From Pseudomonas sp. GCEP-101 (GTDB lineage Bacteria; Pseudomonadota; Gammaproteobacteria; Pseudomonadales; Pseudomonadaceae): DNA of 64,000 nt. The notes under the pieces are model-generated. The model was not told the origin of the DNA, searched no databases, and was given only the letters and a program-made list of their open reading frames with translations. A program made the position numbers and the translations under genes. Below are positions 41,405-50,859 of the stretch, piece after piece. The stretch covers positions 2,170,001 through 2,234,000 of the forward strand of contig NZ_CP104011.1 of the NCBI RefSeq assembly GCF_025133575.1, in the 5' to 3' direction. The stretch's first letter is position 1. The number at the start of each line of letters is the position of its first letter.

Positions 41405-42034
41405 TTATCGCAAGGAACGCGATTCCGTTGCCAGACGGCCATACCAGCCGCCGTCCGTCACGATGCCCATCAGCGGCACATCCCAGCTCGCCAGCTCCAG
41501 CCTATCGACCTTCTGGCATTCATGCGCCAGGCCCAGGAGCGTCGGTTTCTGCCAATTTTTGCGCATGCCCAGGTAGGCCAGGGTCCGATCATAGAAGCCC
41601 TTGCCCATGCCCAGGCGGCCGCCTTGCGCATCGAAGCCCACCAGCGGCAGCAACAGCAGGTCCAGCGCCCAGGCCGGGCGCTGGCGCCGTCGGTCGGCCA
41701 AGGGTTCGGCGATGTTGAAACGGTTACGCACCCAGCGCTCACCGATGCCCACCTGCTGGAAGGTCATGTGCGTGCGCGGCCAGTCCGAGAGCACCGGCAG
41801 GTAGGTCGCCTTGCCGCGTTTCTGCGCAGCCTTCATCAATGGGCGCGGGTCGATTTCGCCGTCGGCCGGCAGGTACAAAGCGATGTGCCTGGCCCGGCGG
41901 AACAGCGGATGCTGCGCGAGCTGGCGATACAGGGCCTGGGCGGCGAGGCGTTGCTGCAGGGGAGTGAGCGCGCGTCTGGCCTGGCGCAGCTGGCGGCGCA
42001 GGGCAGGGCGGGAGAGACCGTCTGAGTGGATCAT
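41405..42034 (-). CDS. ygfA: 5-formyltetrahydrofolate cyclo-ligase
   Basis: A 209-residue enzyme converting 5-formyl-THF to 5,10-methenyl-THF with ATP. Landmarks are SRPALRRQLRQARRAL near the N-terminus, IALYLPADGEIDPRPL, and the glycine-rich site GFDAQGGRLGMGKGFYDRTLAYL. The start at 42034 is used because the upstream ATG at 42058 lies inside the mature 6S RNA. The ssrS-ygfA arrangement, with the gene cotranscribed after 6S RNA, is conserved from E. coli to Pseudomonas. Confidence 0.93.
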   Translation of the reverse strand: MIHSDGLSRPALRRQLRQARRALTPLQQRLAAQALYRQLAQHPLFRRARHIALYLPADGEIDPRPLMKAAQKRGKATYLPVLSDWPRTHMTFQQVGIGERWVRNRFNIAEPLADRRRQRPAWALDLLLLPLVGFDAQGGRLGMGKGFYDRTLAYLGMRKNWQKPTLLGLAHECQKVDRLELASWDVPLMGIVTDGGWYGRLATESRSLR

Positions 42035-42045
42035 CGAAGGGTAAA

Positions 42046-42221
42046 GCTCCCCGGACATGCCGCTGTCGGGTTAGCCCTTGAACCCGAGAGTTCAAGGTGG
42101 TGGTTGCAGTAGGCTTTAAGGCTTTCCGTCGTGCGGACATGCACACCAGCCCAACTGGCAACCCCCGTTGTTGCAATTATCGGCTCAGGGACATCACCGA
42201 CTGGCCAACACACCAGGGAGC
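42046..42221 (-). ncRNA. ssrS: 6S RNA
   Basis: Read on the minus strand, the sequence begins GCTCCCTGGTGTGTTGGCC and ends GGCATGTCCGGGGAGC; the terminal GCTCCC/GGGGAGC segments pair as the closing stem. It matches the recalled P. aeruginosa 6S RNA over its length, including TGCAACCACCACCTTGAAC and the hairpin TTGAACTCTCGGGTTCAA. The RNA mimics an open promoter and sequesters the sigma-70 holoenzyme in stationary phase. It sits between zapA and ygfA on the same strand, its classical position. Ends are set from the stem and the upstream -10 box, so they are accurate only to a few bases. Confidence 0.95.
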
Positions 42222-42228
42222 GGGGCTG

Positions 42229-42234
42229 ATTATA
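42229..42234 (-). promoter_or_regulatory. -10 box of the 6S RNA promoter
   Basis: TATAAT on the minus strand, seven bases before the inferred 6S RNA 5' end, inside GGGGTATAATCAGCCCC. Confidence 0.8.
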
Positions 42235-42254
42235 CCCCAAGGAAATTTCCCTGG

Positions 42255-42584
42255 TCAGACTTCACCCTGGCCCTTATCGGTGGTAAGGGTATCGGTTGTC
42301 AGTGCGCGATCCACTCGCTCGAGCAGTTCACGCACGCGCTCGCGGGTGGAACTGCTGTCATGCTCCACGCGCTCCTGCTTGTGCAGCAGGTCGTGGGTGA
42401 TGTTCAGCGCGGCCATCACCGCTACGCGGTCGGCACCGATCACTTTGCCGCTGGATCGGATCTCGCGCATCTTGCTGTCCAGGTAGCGCGCGGCGCTTTC
42501 CAGGTTGACGCGCTCGTCCGGGGGGCATGCGATGCAGTACTCCTTGTCGAGGATTTGGACGTTCAGGGTATTCGACTGGCTCAT
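42255..42584 (-). CDS. zapA: Cell division protein ZapA
   Basis: A 109-residue protein that bundles FtsZ filaments at the division ring. The N-terminal beta region is VQILDKEYCIACPPDERVNLESAARYLDSKM. It is followed by GADRVAVMAALNITHDLL and a C-terminal coiled coil used for dimerisation (about 68-100). The start overlaps the stop of the upstream zapB-like gene by four bases. The zapA-ssrS-ygfA gene order is highly conserved in gamma-proteobacteria. Confidence 0.93.
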   Translation of the reverse strand: MSQSNTLNVQILDKEYCIACPPDERVNLESAARYLDSKMREIRSSGKVIGADRVAVMAALNITHDLLHKQERVEHDSSSTRERVRELLERVDRALTTDTLTTDKGQGEV

Positions 42585-42790
42585 GAGTCCTGCTCCAGGG
42601 CTTTAAGACGCAAAATCATCGCTTCGACCTTCTGCCGAGCCAAATCGTTCTTCTCGATCAGATGGGCGCGTTCTTCCCGCCAGCTTTTCTCGTTCGCCCG
42701 CAGCAGCCGGTTTTCGGCCTTGAGCTGTTCCAGGCGTTGGAGCAGCAGGTCGAACTTGGCGATCAGCGCGTGCAGGTCGGCGTCTTCCAT
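42581..42790 (-). CDS. ZapB-like coiled-coil protein (TIGR02449 family)
   Basis: A 69-residue protein that is almost all one coiled coil: heptads of Leu such as LHALIAKFDLLLQRLEQLKAENRLL run from residue 5 to the end. The family lies upstream of zapA in pseudomonads and xanthomonads and is thought to aid Z-ring assembly in the manner of ZapB; that role is inferred from context. Overlap with zapA suggests coupled translation. Confidence 0.85.
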   Translation of the reverse strand: MEDADLHALIAKFDLLLQRLEQLKAENRLLRANEKSWREERAHLIEKNDLARQKVEAMILRLKALEQDS

Positions 42791-42973
42791 GGGCTCTCGC
42801 TTGGGAGTTGCTTAAGTAATCGAGAACTATATAGGACTGCCGTGGGGGTGGGTCAACGCACGGCTGCCCGGCGCGGGGTCGCATGGTCTTGCGGTGTGCG
42901 CCGGTGCTAGGATAACGGACCCTATTCTATTGCGCGGCGCCTGATGGCGCCTAGCCGTCACCCGGGTTCGATC

Positions 42974-43528
42974 ATGTCCACTTCCAGCTCCGCCTACACC
43001 GCCTTCGCCACCCTGCTCGCCGAGGCCGCCCTGCCGATTTCCCCCGCCGAACTGCACGGCCACCTGCTCGGCCGCGTCTGCGCCGGGGCCGGCTTCGACC
43101 AGGACGAGTGGTTGCAGGCCGCTGCCGAGCTGCTCGGCGGCGAGCCGGGCGAGCGCCTGGGCGCGGCCCTGGGCGGCCTGCTGGGCATGGTCCAGCAGGA
43201 CTTCAGCCAGGGCGAGATGGCCGTGGTGCTGATGCTGCCCAACGACGACGCGCCGCTGGCCGAGCGTGCCGTGGCCCTGGGCCAGTGGTGCCAGGGCTTC
43301 CTCGCCGGCTTCGGCCTGGCGCTGCGTTCCCCCAGCCTGTCGGACGAAGCCGACGAAGTGCTGCAGGACATCGCCGCCATCGCCCAGGTCGGCGGGCAGC
43401 TGGAAGAATCCGAAGACGGCGAGGCCGACTACATGGAAGTGCAGGAATACCTGCGCGTCGCCCCGCTGCTGCTGTTCTCCGAATTCGGCAAGGTGCCGGC
43501 ACCGGCCGAGAAACCCTCCCTGCATTGA
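42974..43528 (+). CDS. ygfB: YecA/YgfB family protein (UPF0149)
   Basis: A 184-residue acidic, mostly helical protein. Family motifs are [17 protein letters not shown] near residue 23, [12 protein letters not shown] near 105 and [23 protein letters not shown] near the C-terminus. It diverges from the zapB-zapA-ssrS unit and starts the ygfB-pepP-ubiH-ubiI run, the same order as in E. coli and P. aeruginosa. In P. aeruginosa YgfB has been linked to beta-lactam resistance through control of ampDh3. ATG at 42974 was chosen over an upstream frame without homology. Confidence 0.9.
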   Translation: MSTSSSAYTAFATLLAEAALPISPAELHGHLLGRVCAGAGFDQDEWLQAAAELLGGEPGERLGAALGGLLGMVQQDFSQGEMAVVLMLPNDDAPLAERAVALGQWCQGFLAGFGLALRSPSLSDEADEVLQDIAAIAQVGGQLEESEDGEADYMEVQEYLRVAPLLLFSEFGKVPAPAEKPSLH

Positions 43529-43536
43529 GGTCGCGC

Positions 43537-44871
43537 ATGATCCGTATCGCCAAGTCGGAATACGCCCGTCGTCGCAAGGCGCTGATGGCGCAGATGGAAC
43601 CCAACAGCATCGCCATTCTCCCGGCGGCGCCGATGTACATCCGCAACCGCGACGTCGAGCACGTCTACCGCCAGGACAGCGACTTCCAGTACCTCACCGG
43701 CTTCCCCGAGCCGGAAGCGGTGATGGCGCTGATCCCCGGCCGCGAGCACGGCGAGTACGTGCTGTTCTGCCGCGAGCGCGATCCGGAACGTGAACTCTGG
43801 GACGGCCTGCGCGCCGGCCAGGACGGCGCGATCAGCACCTTCGGCGCCGACGATGCCTTCCCCATCGGCGATATCGACGACATCCTCCCCGGCCTGATCG
43901 AGGGCCGCGACCGCGTGTACTACGCGCTGGGCGCCAACCAGGAATTCGACCGCCGGCTGATGGACTGGATCAACGTGATCCGCTCCAAGGCGCGCCAGGG
44001 TGCGCAGCCGCCGAACGAGTTCGTCGCCCTCGACCACCTGCTGCACGACCAGCGCCTGTACAAGAGCGCCGGCGAGGTGAAGGTGATGCGCTACGCCGCG
44101 GAAGTCTCCGCGGGCGCCCACATCCGCGCCATGCAGGCCTGCCGCCCGGGGCTCTACGAGTACCACCTGGAAGCCGAGCTGGAATACGCCTTCCGCCAGG
44201 GTGGCGCGAAGATGCCGGCCTACGGCTCCATCGTCGCCACCGGCCGCAACGCCTGCATCCTGCACTACCGGGAGAATGACGCGCAGATCAAGGACGGCGA
44301 CCTGATCCTGATCGACGCCGGCTGCGAGATCGATTGCTACGCCAGCGACATCACCCGCACCTTCCCCGCCAGCGGCACCTTCAGCCCCGAGCAGAAAGCC
44401 ATCTACCAGCTGGTGCTGGACGCCAACATGGCGGCCTTCGACTACATCGCCCCGGGCCGCCACTGGAACGAAGCCCACGAGGCCACCGTGCGGGTCATCA
44501 CCGCCGGCCTGGTGGAGCTGGGCCTGCTCAAGGGCGAGGTCGACGAGCTGATCGAGCGCGAAGCCTACAAGGCCTTCTACATGCACCGTGCCGGCCACTG
44601 GCTGGGCATGGACGTGCACGACGTCGGCGAGTACCGCGTCGGCGGCGAATGGCGTGTGCTCGAACCGGGCATGGCGATGACCGTCGAGCCGGGCATCTAC
44701 ATCGCCCCGGACAACACCGACGTGCCCAAGAAGTGGCGCGGCATCGGCGTGCGCATCGAGGACGACGTGGTGGTGACGAAAACCGGCTGCGAAGTGCTGA
44801 CCAACGGCGTGCCTAAGACCGTCGCCGAGATCGAAGCGCTGATGGCGCAGGCCCGCGCCCAGGCCGCCTGA
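43537..44871 (+). CDS. pepP: Xaa-Pro aminopeptidase (aminopeptidase P)
   Basis: A 444-residue dinuclear-metal peptidase that removes N-terminal residues preceding proline. An N-terminal creatinase-like domain (1-170) leads to the pita-bread domain. Metal ligands can be read: two Asp in LIDAGCEIDCYASDITRTF, His in HRAGHWLGMDVHDVGEY, and Glu residues in MTVEPGIYIAP and IGVRIEDDVV. It starts eight bases after ygfB. The ubiH gene follows after one base, so these are cotranscribed. Confidence 0.95.
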   Translation: MIRIAKSEYARRRKALMAQMEPNSIAILPAAPMYIRNRDVEHVYRQDSDFQYLTGFPEPEAVMALIPGREHGEYVLFCRERDPERELWDGLRAGQDGAISTFGADDAFPIGDIDDILPGLIEGRDRVYYALGANQEFDRRLMDWINVIRSKARQGAQPPNEFVALDHLLHDQRLYKSAGEVKVMRYAAEVSAGAHIRAMQACRPGLYEYHLEAELEYAFRQGGAKMPAYGSIVATGRNACILHYRENDAQIKDGDLILIDAGCEIDCYASDITRTFPASGTFSPEQKAIYQLVLDANMAAFDYIAPGRHWNEAHEATVRVITAGLVELGLLKGEVDELIEREAYKAFYMHRAGHWLGMDVHDVGEYRVGGEWRVLEPGMAMTVEPGIYIAPDNTDVPKKWRGIGVRIEDDVVVTKTGCEVLTNGVPKTVAEIEALMAQARAQAA

Positions 44872-44872
44872 C

Positions 44873-46057
44873 ATGCAACGTACGCAACTGGCCATCATCG
44901 GTGGCGGGCTCGTTGGCGCAAGCCTTGCGCTGATCCTCCAGGCCGGCGCCCGCGCGCGCGGCTGGCAGATCGTGCTGGTCGAGCCGTTCGCCCCCGGCGA
45001 TGCCTACCAGCCCAGCTACGACGCGCGCTCCTCGGCGCTGTCCTTCGGCAGCCGGCAGATCTACGAACGCCTGGGGCTGTGGCAGCAGATCGCCCAGCGT
45101 GCCGAGCCGATCACCCAGATCCACGTCTCCGACCGCGGCCGCTTCGGCGCCGCGCGCCTGACGGCAGTGGAGGAGGGCGTTCCCGCGCTGGGCTACGTGG
45201 TGGAAAACGCCTGGCTCGGCCAGTGCCTCTGGCATGCGCTCGACCCGACCGTGGTCAGCTGGCGCTGCCCGGCCGAAGTGCGCCGGATGGACGCCCTGGG
45301 CGACGGCTACCGCCTGACCCTGGACGACGATTCGCAGCTGGACTGCGACCTCGCCGTGCTCGCCGATGGCGGCCGCTCCGGCCTGCGCGAGCAGCTGGGC
45401 ATCAACGTGCGTTCCTCGTCCTACGGGCAAACCGCGCTGATCGCCAACATCAGCCCGTCCGAGGCTCACCGCGGGCAAGCCTTCGAACGCTTCACCGAGA
45501 ACGGACCGCTGGCCCTGCTGCCGCTGCCGGAAAACCGCTGCGCGCTGGTCTGGACCCGCAATGGCAGCGACGCCGAGCGCCTGCGCGAGCTGCCCGACGC
45601 GGCGTTCCTCGCCGAGTTGCAGGAGGCCTTCGGCTACCGCCTCGGCACCCTGCGCCAGGTCGGTGTGCGCTACGGCTACCCGCTGAGCCTGACCGAGGCC
45701 GACGAGCAGATTCGCCCGCACCTGGTGGTGCTGGGCAACGCCGCCCACAGCCTGCATCCGATTGCCGGGCAGGGCTTCAACCTGTCGCTGCGCGATGCCA
45801 AGGCACTGGGTGACCGCCTGTTGCTGGAAGACGCCGCGCCGGGCGATTTCGCCGTGCTGCAGCGCTACCTGGACGGCCAGCGGCTGGACCAGCAGATGAC
45901 CGTCGGCTTCTCCGACCGCGTCACCCGGCTGTTCTCCAATGCCCAGCCGCTGCTGGCCACCGGTCGCAACCTCGGCCTGCTGGGGCTCGACCTGTTGCCG
46001 CCGGCCAAGCGCTGGTTCGCCCGCCAGGCCATGGGCCTGGGCGCCCGCCCGGTTTAA
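44873..46057 (+). CDS. ubiH: 2-octaprenyl-6-methoxyphenol hydroxylase UbiH
   Basis: A 394-residue FAD monooxygenase of ubiquinone biosynthesis. The dinucleotide-binding motif IIGGGLVGASLALIL is at the N-terminus, DARSSALSFGSRQIYERLG near residue 55, and the FAD-ribityl motif NAAHSLHPIAGQGFNLSLRDA near 292. It is followed 25 bp later by a second hydroxylase of the same family; in E. coli UbiH and UbiI hydroxylate different ring positions. UbiH was assigned to the first gene by order and by the GGGLVG motif. Confidence 0.92.
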   Translation: MQRTQLAIIGGGLVGASLALILQAGARARGWQIVLVEPFAPGDAYQPSYDARSSALSFGSRQIYERLGLWQQIAQRAEPITQIHVSDRGRFGAARLTAVEEGVPALGYVVENAWLGQCLWHALDPTVVSWRCPAEVRRMDALGDGYRLTLDDDSQLDCDLAVLADGGRSGLREQLGINVRSSSYGQTALIANISPSEAHRGQAFERFTENGPLALLPLPENRCALVWTRNGSDAERLRELPDAAFLAELQEAFGYRLGTLRQVGVRYGYPLSLTEADEQIRPHLVVLGNAAHSLHPIAGQGFNLSLRDAKALGDRLLLEDAAPGDFAVLQRYLDGQRLDQQMTVGFSDRVTRLFSNAQPLLATGRNLGLLGLDLLPPAKRWFARQAMGLGARPV

Positions 46058-46082
46058 CACGCCTCAGCCAAAAGGAAATTCG

Positions 46083-47300
46083 ATGCACGCGGATCTGGTT
46101 ATCGTCGGGGCGGGAATGGTCGGCAGCGCGCTGGCCCTGGCCCTGGAAGGCAGCGGGCTGGACATCCTGCTGCTGGACGGCTCGCCGCTGAGCGTCACGC
46201 CGTTCGACCGCGAAGCACCCTTCGAGCCGCGCGTCAGTGCGCTGTCCGAGGCCAGTCGGCGCATCCTCCAGCGCCTGCACGCCTGGGACGGCATCGCCGC
46301 ACGCCGCGCCGAGCCCTACAGCGAGATGCAGGTGTGGGACGGCTCGGGCACCGGGCAAATTCACTTCAGCGCCGCCAGCGTACATGCCGAGATGCTCGGC
46401 CATATCGTCGAGAACCGCGTGGTGCAGGACGCCCTGCTGGAGCGTCTGCACGACTCCGCGCTCGGCCTGCTGCCCAATGCGCGCCTCGAACAACTGCGCC
46501 ACTCCGGCGACGACTGGCTGCTGACCCTCTCCGATGGCCGCGAAGTCCGCACGCCGCTGGTGGTCGCCGCCGACGGCGCCAACTCCGCCGTGCGCCGCCT
46601 GGCCGGCTGCGCCACCCGCGAGTGGGATTACCTGCATCACGCCATCGTCACCAGCGTGCGCTGCGAGAAGCCGCACCAGGCCACCGCCTGGCAGCGCTTC
46701 ACCGACGACGGCCCGCTGGCCTTCCTGCCACTGGCGAAGGCGGGCGATGCGCACTGGTGCTCGATCGTCTGGTCGACCACGCCAGAGCAGGCCGAGAAGC
46801 TCATGGCGCTGGACGACGACGGCTTCCGCAAGGCGCTTGGGGTGGCCTTCGAGCATCGCCTGGGCACCATCGAACACGCCGACCGCCGTCTGTGCATCCC
46901 GCTGCGCCAGCGCCACGCCAAGCGCTACGTGGAGCCGGGGCTGGTGCTGATCGGCGACGCCGCGCACACCATCCACCCGCTGGCCGGGCAGGGCGTGAAC
47001 CTGGGCTTCCTGGATGCCGCCGTGCTCGCCGAGGTGCTCGAGCACGCCCATGCCCGTGGCGAGAACATCGCCGAGGAGCGCGTGCTGAGCCGCTACGAAC
47101 GTCGGCGCATGCCGCACAACCTGGCGATGATGGCAGCGATGGAAGGCTTCCAGCGCCTGTTCCAGGCGGACCCGCTGGCGCTGCGCTGGCTGCGTAACGC
47201 CGGCCTGCGGCTGGTGGACAAACACCACGAGGCCAAGGGCGTGTTCGTGCGCCAGGCGCTGGGGCTGTCGGGGGATTTGCCGGAGCTGGCGCGGGTTTGA
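46083..47300 (+). CDS. ubiI: Ubiquinone-type FAD hydroxylase (UbiI/VisC-like)
   Basis: A 405-residue paralogue of the upstream gene. It has the N-terminal motif IVGAGMVGSALALAL, the substrate-side segment FEPRVSALSEASRRILQRL, the DG motif VAADGANSAVRRLAG and the FAD motif LIGDAAHTIHPLAGQGVNLGFLDA. It most resembles UbiI (VisC), which adds the C5 hydroxyl in E. coli, but UbiF-type activity cannot be excluded by eye. It is the last gene of the ygfB-pepP-ubiH-ubiI operon; a dispersed repeat follows the stop by 17 bp. Confidence 0.9.
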   Translation: MHADLVIVGAGMVGSALALALEGSGLDILLLDGSPLSVTPFDREAPFEPRVSALSEASRRILQRLHAWDGIAARRAEPYSEMQVWDGSGTGQIHFSAASVHAEMLGHIVENRVVQDALLERLHDSALGLLPNARLEQLRHSGDDWLLTLSDGREVRTPLVVAADGANSAVRRLAGCATREWDYLHHAIVTSVRCEKPHQATAWQRFTDDGPLAFLPLAKAGDAHWCSIVWSTTPEQAEKLMALDDDGFRKALGVAFEHRLGTIEHADRRLCIPLRQRHAKRYVEPGLVLIGDAAHTIHPLAGQGVNLGFLDAAVLAEVLEHAHARGENIAEERVLSRYERRRMPHNLAMMAAMEGFQRLFQADPLALRWLRNAGLRLVDKHHEAKGVFVRQALGLSGDLPELARV

Positions 47301-47317
47301 TAAGGGCGGCCTGAGGC

Positions 47318-47458
47318 CCCCTCACCCTAACCCTCTCCCAGGGGGAGAGGGGACTGATCGGCGCAGGCTGAACGCTCAGATCTCGCCGGCTGCCTCCGCG
47401 ATGACCGCACACTCCGAACTGCCCCCCCCTCCCTCTGGGAGAGGGCTGGGGTGAGGGG
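47318..47458. repeat. Dispersed inverted-end element (copy D)
   Basis: The ends are CCCTCACCCTAACCCTCTCC and GGGAGAGGGCTGGGGTGAGG. The core is longer and more divergent than in the other copies, with GGCGCAGGCTGAACGC retained. It lies between the ubi operon and the iron-binding-protein gene. Confidence 0.85.
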
Positions 47459-47536
47459 CTCCTGGCCTGCATCACCAATATCCCACGCGACCCCACACCG
47501 CACCCCATCGAAACACCCCGACACAAACGCGCAGCT

Positions 47537-47566
47537 CGTTATCAAATGCGGTTCCTTATCATTTGC
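47537..47566 (+). promoter_or_regulatory. Candidate Fur box upstream of hitA
   Basis: The AT-rich repeat GTTATCAAATGC and CTTATCATTTGC contains two ATCA(A/T)(A/T)TG units spaced like Fur half-sites, 30-60 bp before a ferric-binding-protein gene. The call was made by eye. Confidence 0.55.
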
Positions 47567-47595
47567 GGGATTTCTTCCCTGCAAAGGAAACGCCC

Positions 47596-48597
47596 ATGCT
47601 CGTGCGCAAAAGTCTTCTCGCCACCCTCCTGCTGGTCGCCTTCGGGAGCACCGCCCAGGCCGCCGACGAGGTGGTGGTCTACTCCTCGCGCATCGACGAG
47701 CTGATCAAGCCGGTGTTCGATGCCTACACCGAGAAGACCGGGGTGAAGATCAAATTCATCACCGACAAGGAAGCGCCCCTGATGGCGCGGATCAAGGCCG
47801 AGGGCGCCAACACGCCGGCCGACCTGCTGCTCACCGTGGACGCCGGCAACCTCTGGCAGGCCGAGCAGATGGGCATCCTGCAGCCCTTCGACTCGCCGAC
47901 CCTGGATGCCAACATCCCGCCGCAGTACCGCTCCGGCACCGATAGCTGGACCGGCCTGTCGCTGCGCGCGCGGACCATCGTCTATTCGACCCAGCGGGTG
48001 AAGCCCGAGGAGCTGTCCACCTACGAAGCGCTGGCCGACCCGAGGTGGGAAGGCCGCCTGTGCCTGCGCACCGCGAAGAAGGTCTACAACCAGTCGCTCA
48101 CCGCCACCCTCATCGAGACCCACGGCGCGCAGAAGACCGAGGACATCCTCAAGGGCTGGGTGAACAACCTGGCCACCGACGTGTTCTCCGACGACAACGC
48201 CCTGCTGCAGGCCATCGCCGCCGGCCAGTGCGACGTCGGCATCGTCAACACCTACTACTACGGGCGCATGCACAAGGATAAACCGCAGTTGCCGGTGAAG
48301 CTGTTCTGGCCGAACCAGGGCGACCGGGGCGTGCACGTCAACCTGTCGGGCATCGGTTTGACCAAGTACGCGCCGCACCCGGAGGCGGCGAAGAAGCTGG
48401 TGGAGTGGATGACCGGGCCGGATGCCCAGGCGCTGTTCGCCGGCATCAACCAGGAGTTCCCGGCCAACCCGGCGGTGGCGCCGTCGCCGGAAGTCGCTGC
48501 GTGGGGCACGTTCAAGGCCGACAGCATCCCCGTGGAAGTGGCCGGCAAGCGCCAGGCCGAGGCGATCAGGCTGATGGACCGCGCCGGCTGGAATTGA
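47596..48597 (+). CDS. hitA: Periplasmic ferric iron-binding protein (HitA/FbpA type)
   Basis: A 333-residue secreted protein; a signal peptide of about 23 residues ends at TAQA before [10 protein letters not shown]. FbpA-family landmarks are [36 protein letters not shown] and the paired tyrosines in [11 protein letters not shown] that coordinate ferric iron. The start at [13 protein letters not shown] is preferred to an ATG 33 bp upstream, which lies within the presumed operator. It should deliver iron to the HitB permease 0.5 kb downstream. No cognate ATPase gene is in the window. Confidence 0.92.
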   Translation: MLVRKSLLATLLLVAFGSTAQAADEVVVYSSRIDELIKPVFDAYTEKTGVKIKFITDKEAPLMARIKAEGANTPADLLLTVDAGNLWQAEQMGILQPFDSPTLDANIPPQYRSGTDSWTGLSLRARTIVYSTQRVKPEELSTYEALADPRWEGRLCLRTAKKVYNQSLTATLIETHGAQKTEDILKGWVNNLATDVFSDDNALLQAIAAGQCDVGIVNTYYYGRMHKDKPQLPVKLFWPNQGDRGVHVNLSGIGLTKYAPHPEAAKKLVEWMTGPDAQALFAGINQEFPANPAVAPSPEVAAWGTFKADSIPVEVAGKRQAEAIRLMDRAGWN

Positions 48598-48604
48598 GCG
48601 GAGC

Positions 48605-48626
48605 CCGGCGCCTCAACGGGCGCCGG
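48605..48626. terminator. Hairpin between convergent hitA and small-protein gene
   Basis: CCGGCGCC / GGCGCCGG form a perfect 8-bp stem around TCAACG, eight bases after the hitA stop and overlapping the last codons of the opposite gene. It has no T tract, so it is a candidate rather than a clear terminator. Confidence 0.5.
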
Positions 48627-48951
48627 CGTCGTCCTGGTGGCTGACGGCAAGTGCCTTGCCGTCGCCGTCGAGCAGGCAGATGAATTCGCCGTCCGACTGC
48701 TCGCCCCGGCGCAGTTGCGCCACCAGCCGCTTGCTGGCCGGCTGGCCGTTCACCGACCCCTCGTAGGCTTCCTCGCGAATCGAGCTGGGCTCGATCCAGG
48801 TCTTCTGCCAGCGTTCCTGCAAGGCCGGGTCCGCGGCGACCTTGCTCATGGCCATGGCCACGCAGGCCTCGACGGGCGTGGGAGCGTCGGCCAGGGCCAG
48901 GCTGCAGAACGGCAACAGCAGCAGGCCGGACAGACGGAAGAGGGATGACAT
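48613..48951 (-). CDS. Small secreted protein of unknown function
   Basis: A 112-residue protein with a clear signal peptide (MSSLFRLSGLLLLPFCSLALA, cleaved before DAPTP). The mature part of about 91 residues contains two Cys (EACVAMAM and GEFICLLDGDG) that could form a disulfide. The second segment resembles the C-terminal strand of small periplasmic inhibitor-like or YcgJ-type proteins, but no family can be named safely. It lies on the opposite strand between hitA and hitB, separating two genes expected to act together. Confidence 0.7.
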   Translation of the reverse strand: MSSLFRLSGLLLLPFCSLALADAPTPVEACVAMAMSKVAADPALQERWQKTWIEPSSIREEAYEGSVNGQPASKRLVAQLRRGEQSDGEFICLLDGDGKALAVSHQDDAGAR

Positions 48952-49127
48952 GGGACTTTTTCCTTGGGGGCGGCAGTGGCAGAGTGGGCGATTCGACCGC
49001 GGTACCTTGCGCTTTATCCCTTTCCCATGAGGATCAGGCGAATTCGATTTCAATGAAGGAAATTTCCGTCAGTTGATCGACGGTATTTCCTGCAAACACC
49101 CCTTGATGCCCTGGACACACGCCCCGC

Positions 49128-50747
49128 ATGCGCGCCACTCGCTGGACTCCCATCACCTTCGCCATCGCCGCCCTGGTGCTGCTGCCGATCAGCGTCCTGC
49201 TGCTGAGCTGGGGCCAGATCGACCGGGAAATCTGGGCGCACCTGTGGGACACGCAGATGACCCGCCTGCTGGGCAATACCCTGGTGCTGGTGGCGGGCGT
49301 GGGCGTGGGGGTGACCGTGCTGGGCGTCAGCCTCGCCTGGCTCGTCAGCCTCTGTGAGTTCCCCGGCCGGCGCTGGCTGGACTGGGCGCTGATGCTGCCC
49401 TTTGCCGTGCCGGCCTACGTGCTGGCGTTCGTCTTCGTCGGCCTGCTGGACTTCTCCGGCCCCGTGCAGACGCTGCTGCGCGAGTGGTTCGGCAGCGGCC
49501 TGCGGCTGCCGCGGGTGCGCTCCACCGGCGGGGTGATCACGGTGCTGGTGCTGGTGTTCTACCCCTACGTCTACCTGCTCGCGCGCACCGCCTTCCTCGC
49601 CCAGGGGCGCGGCCTGATGGAAGCGGCGCGGGTGCTCGGCCTGTCGCCGCTGGCGGCCTTCTGGCGCGTCGCCCTGCCCATGGCGCGCCCGGCCATCGGC
49701 GCCGGGCTGGCGCTGGCGATCATGGAGACCCTGGCGGATTTCGGCACCGTCGCGGTGTTCAACTTCGATACCTTCACCACCGCCGTCTACAAGACCTGGT
49801 ATGGCTTCTACAGCCTGTCCAGCGCTACCCAGCTGGCCAGCCTGCTGCTGCTGTTCGTCATGCTGGTGCTGCTGGGCGAGCGCTACGGCCGCGGCCGCAG
49901 CGGCGTGCCCAGCGAGCGCCCGCGCGGCGCGGCGCTGTACCGGCTGCGCGGCTGGAAGGCGTTCGCCGCCAGCGCCTGGTGCCTGCTGGTGTTCGCCTGC
50001 GCCTTCGTCATCCCACTGCTGCAGCTGCTGGTATGGGTCTGGCAGAAGGGCCGCTTCGACCTGGATGAGCGTTACGCCGGGCTGATCCTGCACAGCCTCT
50101 ACCTGGGCGGCCTGGCGGCGCTGCTGACGGTTGCCGTGGCGCTGCTGCTGGCCTTCGCCCGGCGCCTGTCGCCGACCCCGGCGGTGCGCTCGGCGGTGGG
50201 TATTTCCAACCTCGGCTATGCGCTGCCCGGCTCGGTGCTGGCGGTGGCGATCATGCTGGCCTTCAGCTGGCTGGACAATCACGCGGTGATTCCGCTCTCC
50301 AGCGCCCTGGGCGGCACCGGCAAGCCGCTGCTGCTGGGCAGCCTTGGCGCGCTGCTGGTGGCCTACCTGATCCGCTTCATGGCGGTGGCCTACCACCCGC
50401 TGGAGGGCGCGCTGGCGCGGATTCGTCCGTCGCTGCCGGAGGCTTCGCGCAGCCTGGGCGTCGGCGGCGCCGGCCTGTTCCTGCGGGTCTACCTGCCGCT
50501 GCTGCTGCCAGGGGCGCTGAGCGCCGCGCTGCTGGTGTTCGTCGACGTGCTCAAGGAAATGCCGGCCACCTTGCTGATGCGCCCCTTCGGCTGGGACACC
50601 CTGGCCGTGCGCGTGTTCGAGATGACTAGCGAGGGCGAATGGGCCCGCGCCGCGCTGCCGGCGCTGACCCTGGTGCTGGTCGGGCTGTTCCCGGTGATCG
50701 GCCTGATTCGCCGCTCCGCGCGCCAGAGCGGTTCTTCCCGGCCCTGA
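49128..50747 (+). CDS. hitB: Ferric iron ABC transporter permease (HitB/FbpB type)
   Basis: A 539-residue inner-membrane protein with about twelve helices in two homologous halves, each carrying an EAA loop: [28 protein letters not shown] near 165 and [28 protein letters not shown] near 430. This duplicated form is typical of FbpB/SfuB permeases. No good ribosome-binding site precedes the ATG, so its start is less certain than most. It follows hitA after 0.5 kb and must recruit an ATPase encoded elsewhere. Confidence 0.9.
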   Translation: MRATRWTPITFAIAALVLLPISVLLLSWGQIDREIWAHLWDTQMTRLLGNTLVLVAGVGVGVTVLGVSLAWLVSLCEFPGRRWLDWALMLPFAVPAYVLAFVFVGLLDFSGPVQTLLREWFGSGLRLPRVRSTGGVITVLVLVFYPYVYLLARTAFLAQGRGLMEAARVLGLSPLAAFWRVALPMARPAIGAGLALAIMETLADFGTVAVFNFDTFTTAVYKTWYGFYSLSSATQLASLLLLFVMLVLLGERYGRGRSGVPSERPRGAALYRLRGWKAFAASAWCLLVFACAFVIPLLQLLVWVWQKGRFDLDERYAGLILHSLYLGGLAALLTVAVALLLAFARRLSPTPAVRSAVGISNLGYALPGSVLAVAIMLAFSWLDNHAVIPLSSALGGTGKPLLLGSLGALLVAYLIRFMAVAYHPLEGALARIRPSLPEASRSLGVGGAGLFLRVYLPLLLPGALSAALLVFVDVLKEMPATLLMRPFGWDTLAVRVFEMTSEGEWARAALPALTLVLVGLFPVIGLIRRSARQSGSSRP

Positions 50748-50859
50748 GAATCGGCCGTCGGACAAGCTGTCCAGCGGCCGGCCTTGCGACTACAATGCGC
50801 GCGTTTCGTGCGGGCCGTACTCGCGCTCCGCACCCGCCTCGCCCGGAAGGAGAACACCC

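Noticed and set aside
50748..50859. Glycine riboswitch before gcvT
   Set aside because: Looked for the paired glycine aptamer cores; the leader is too short and none was recognised.
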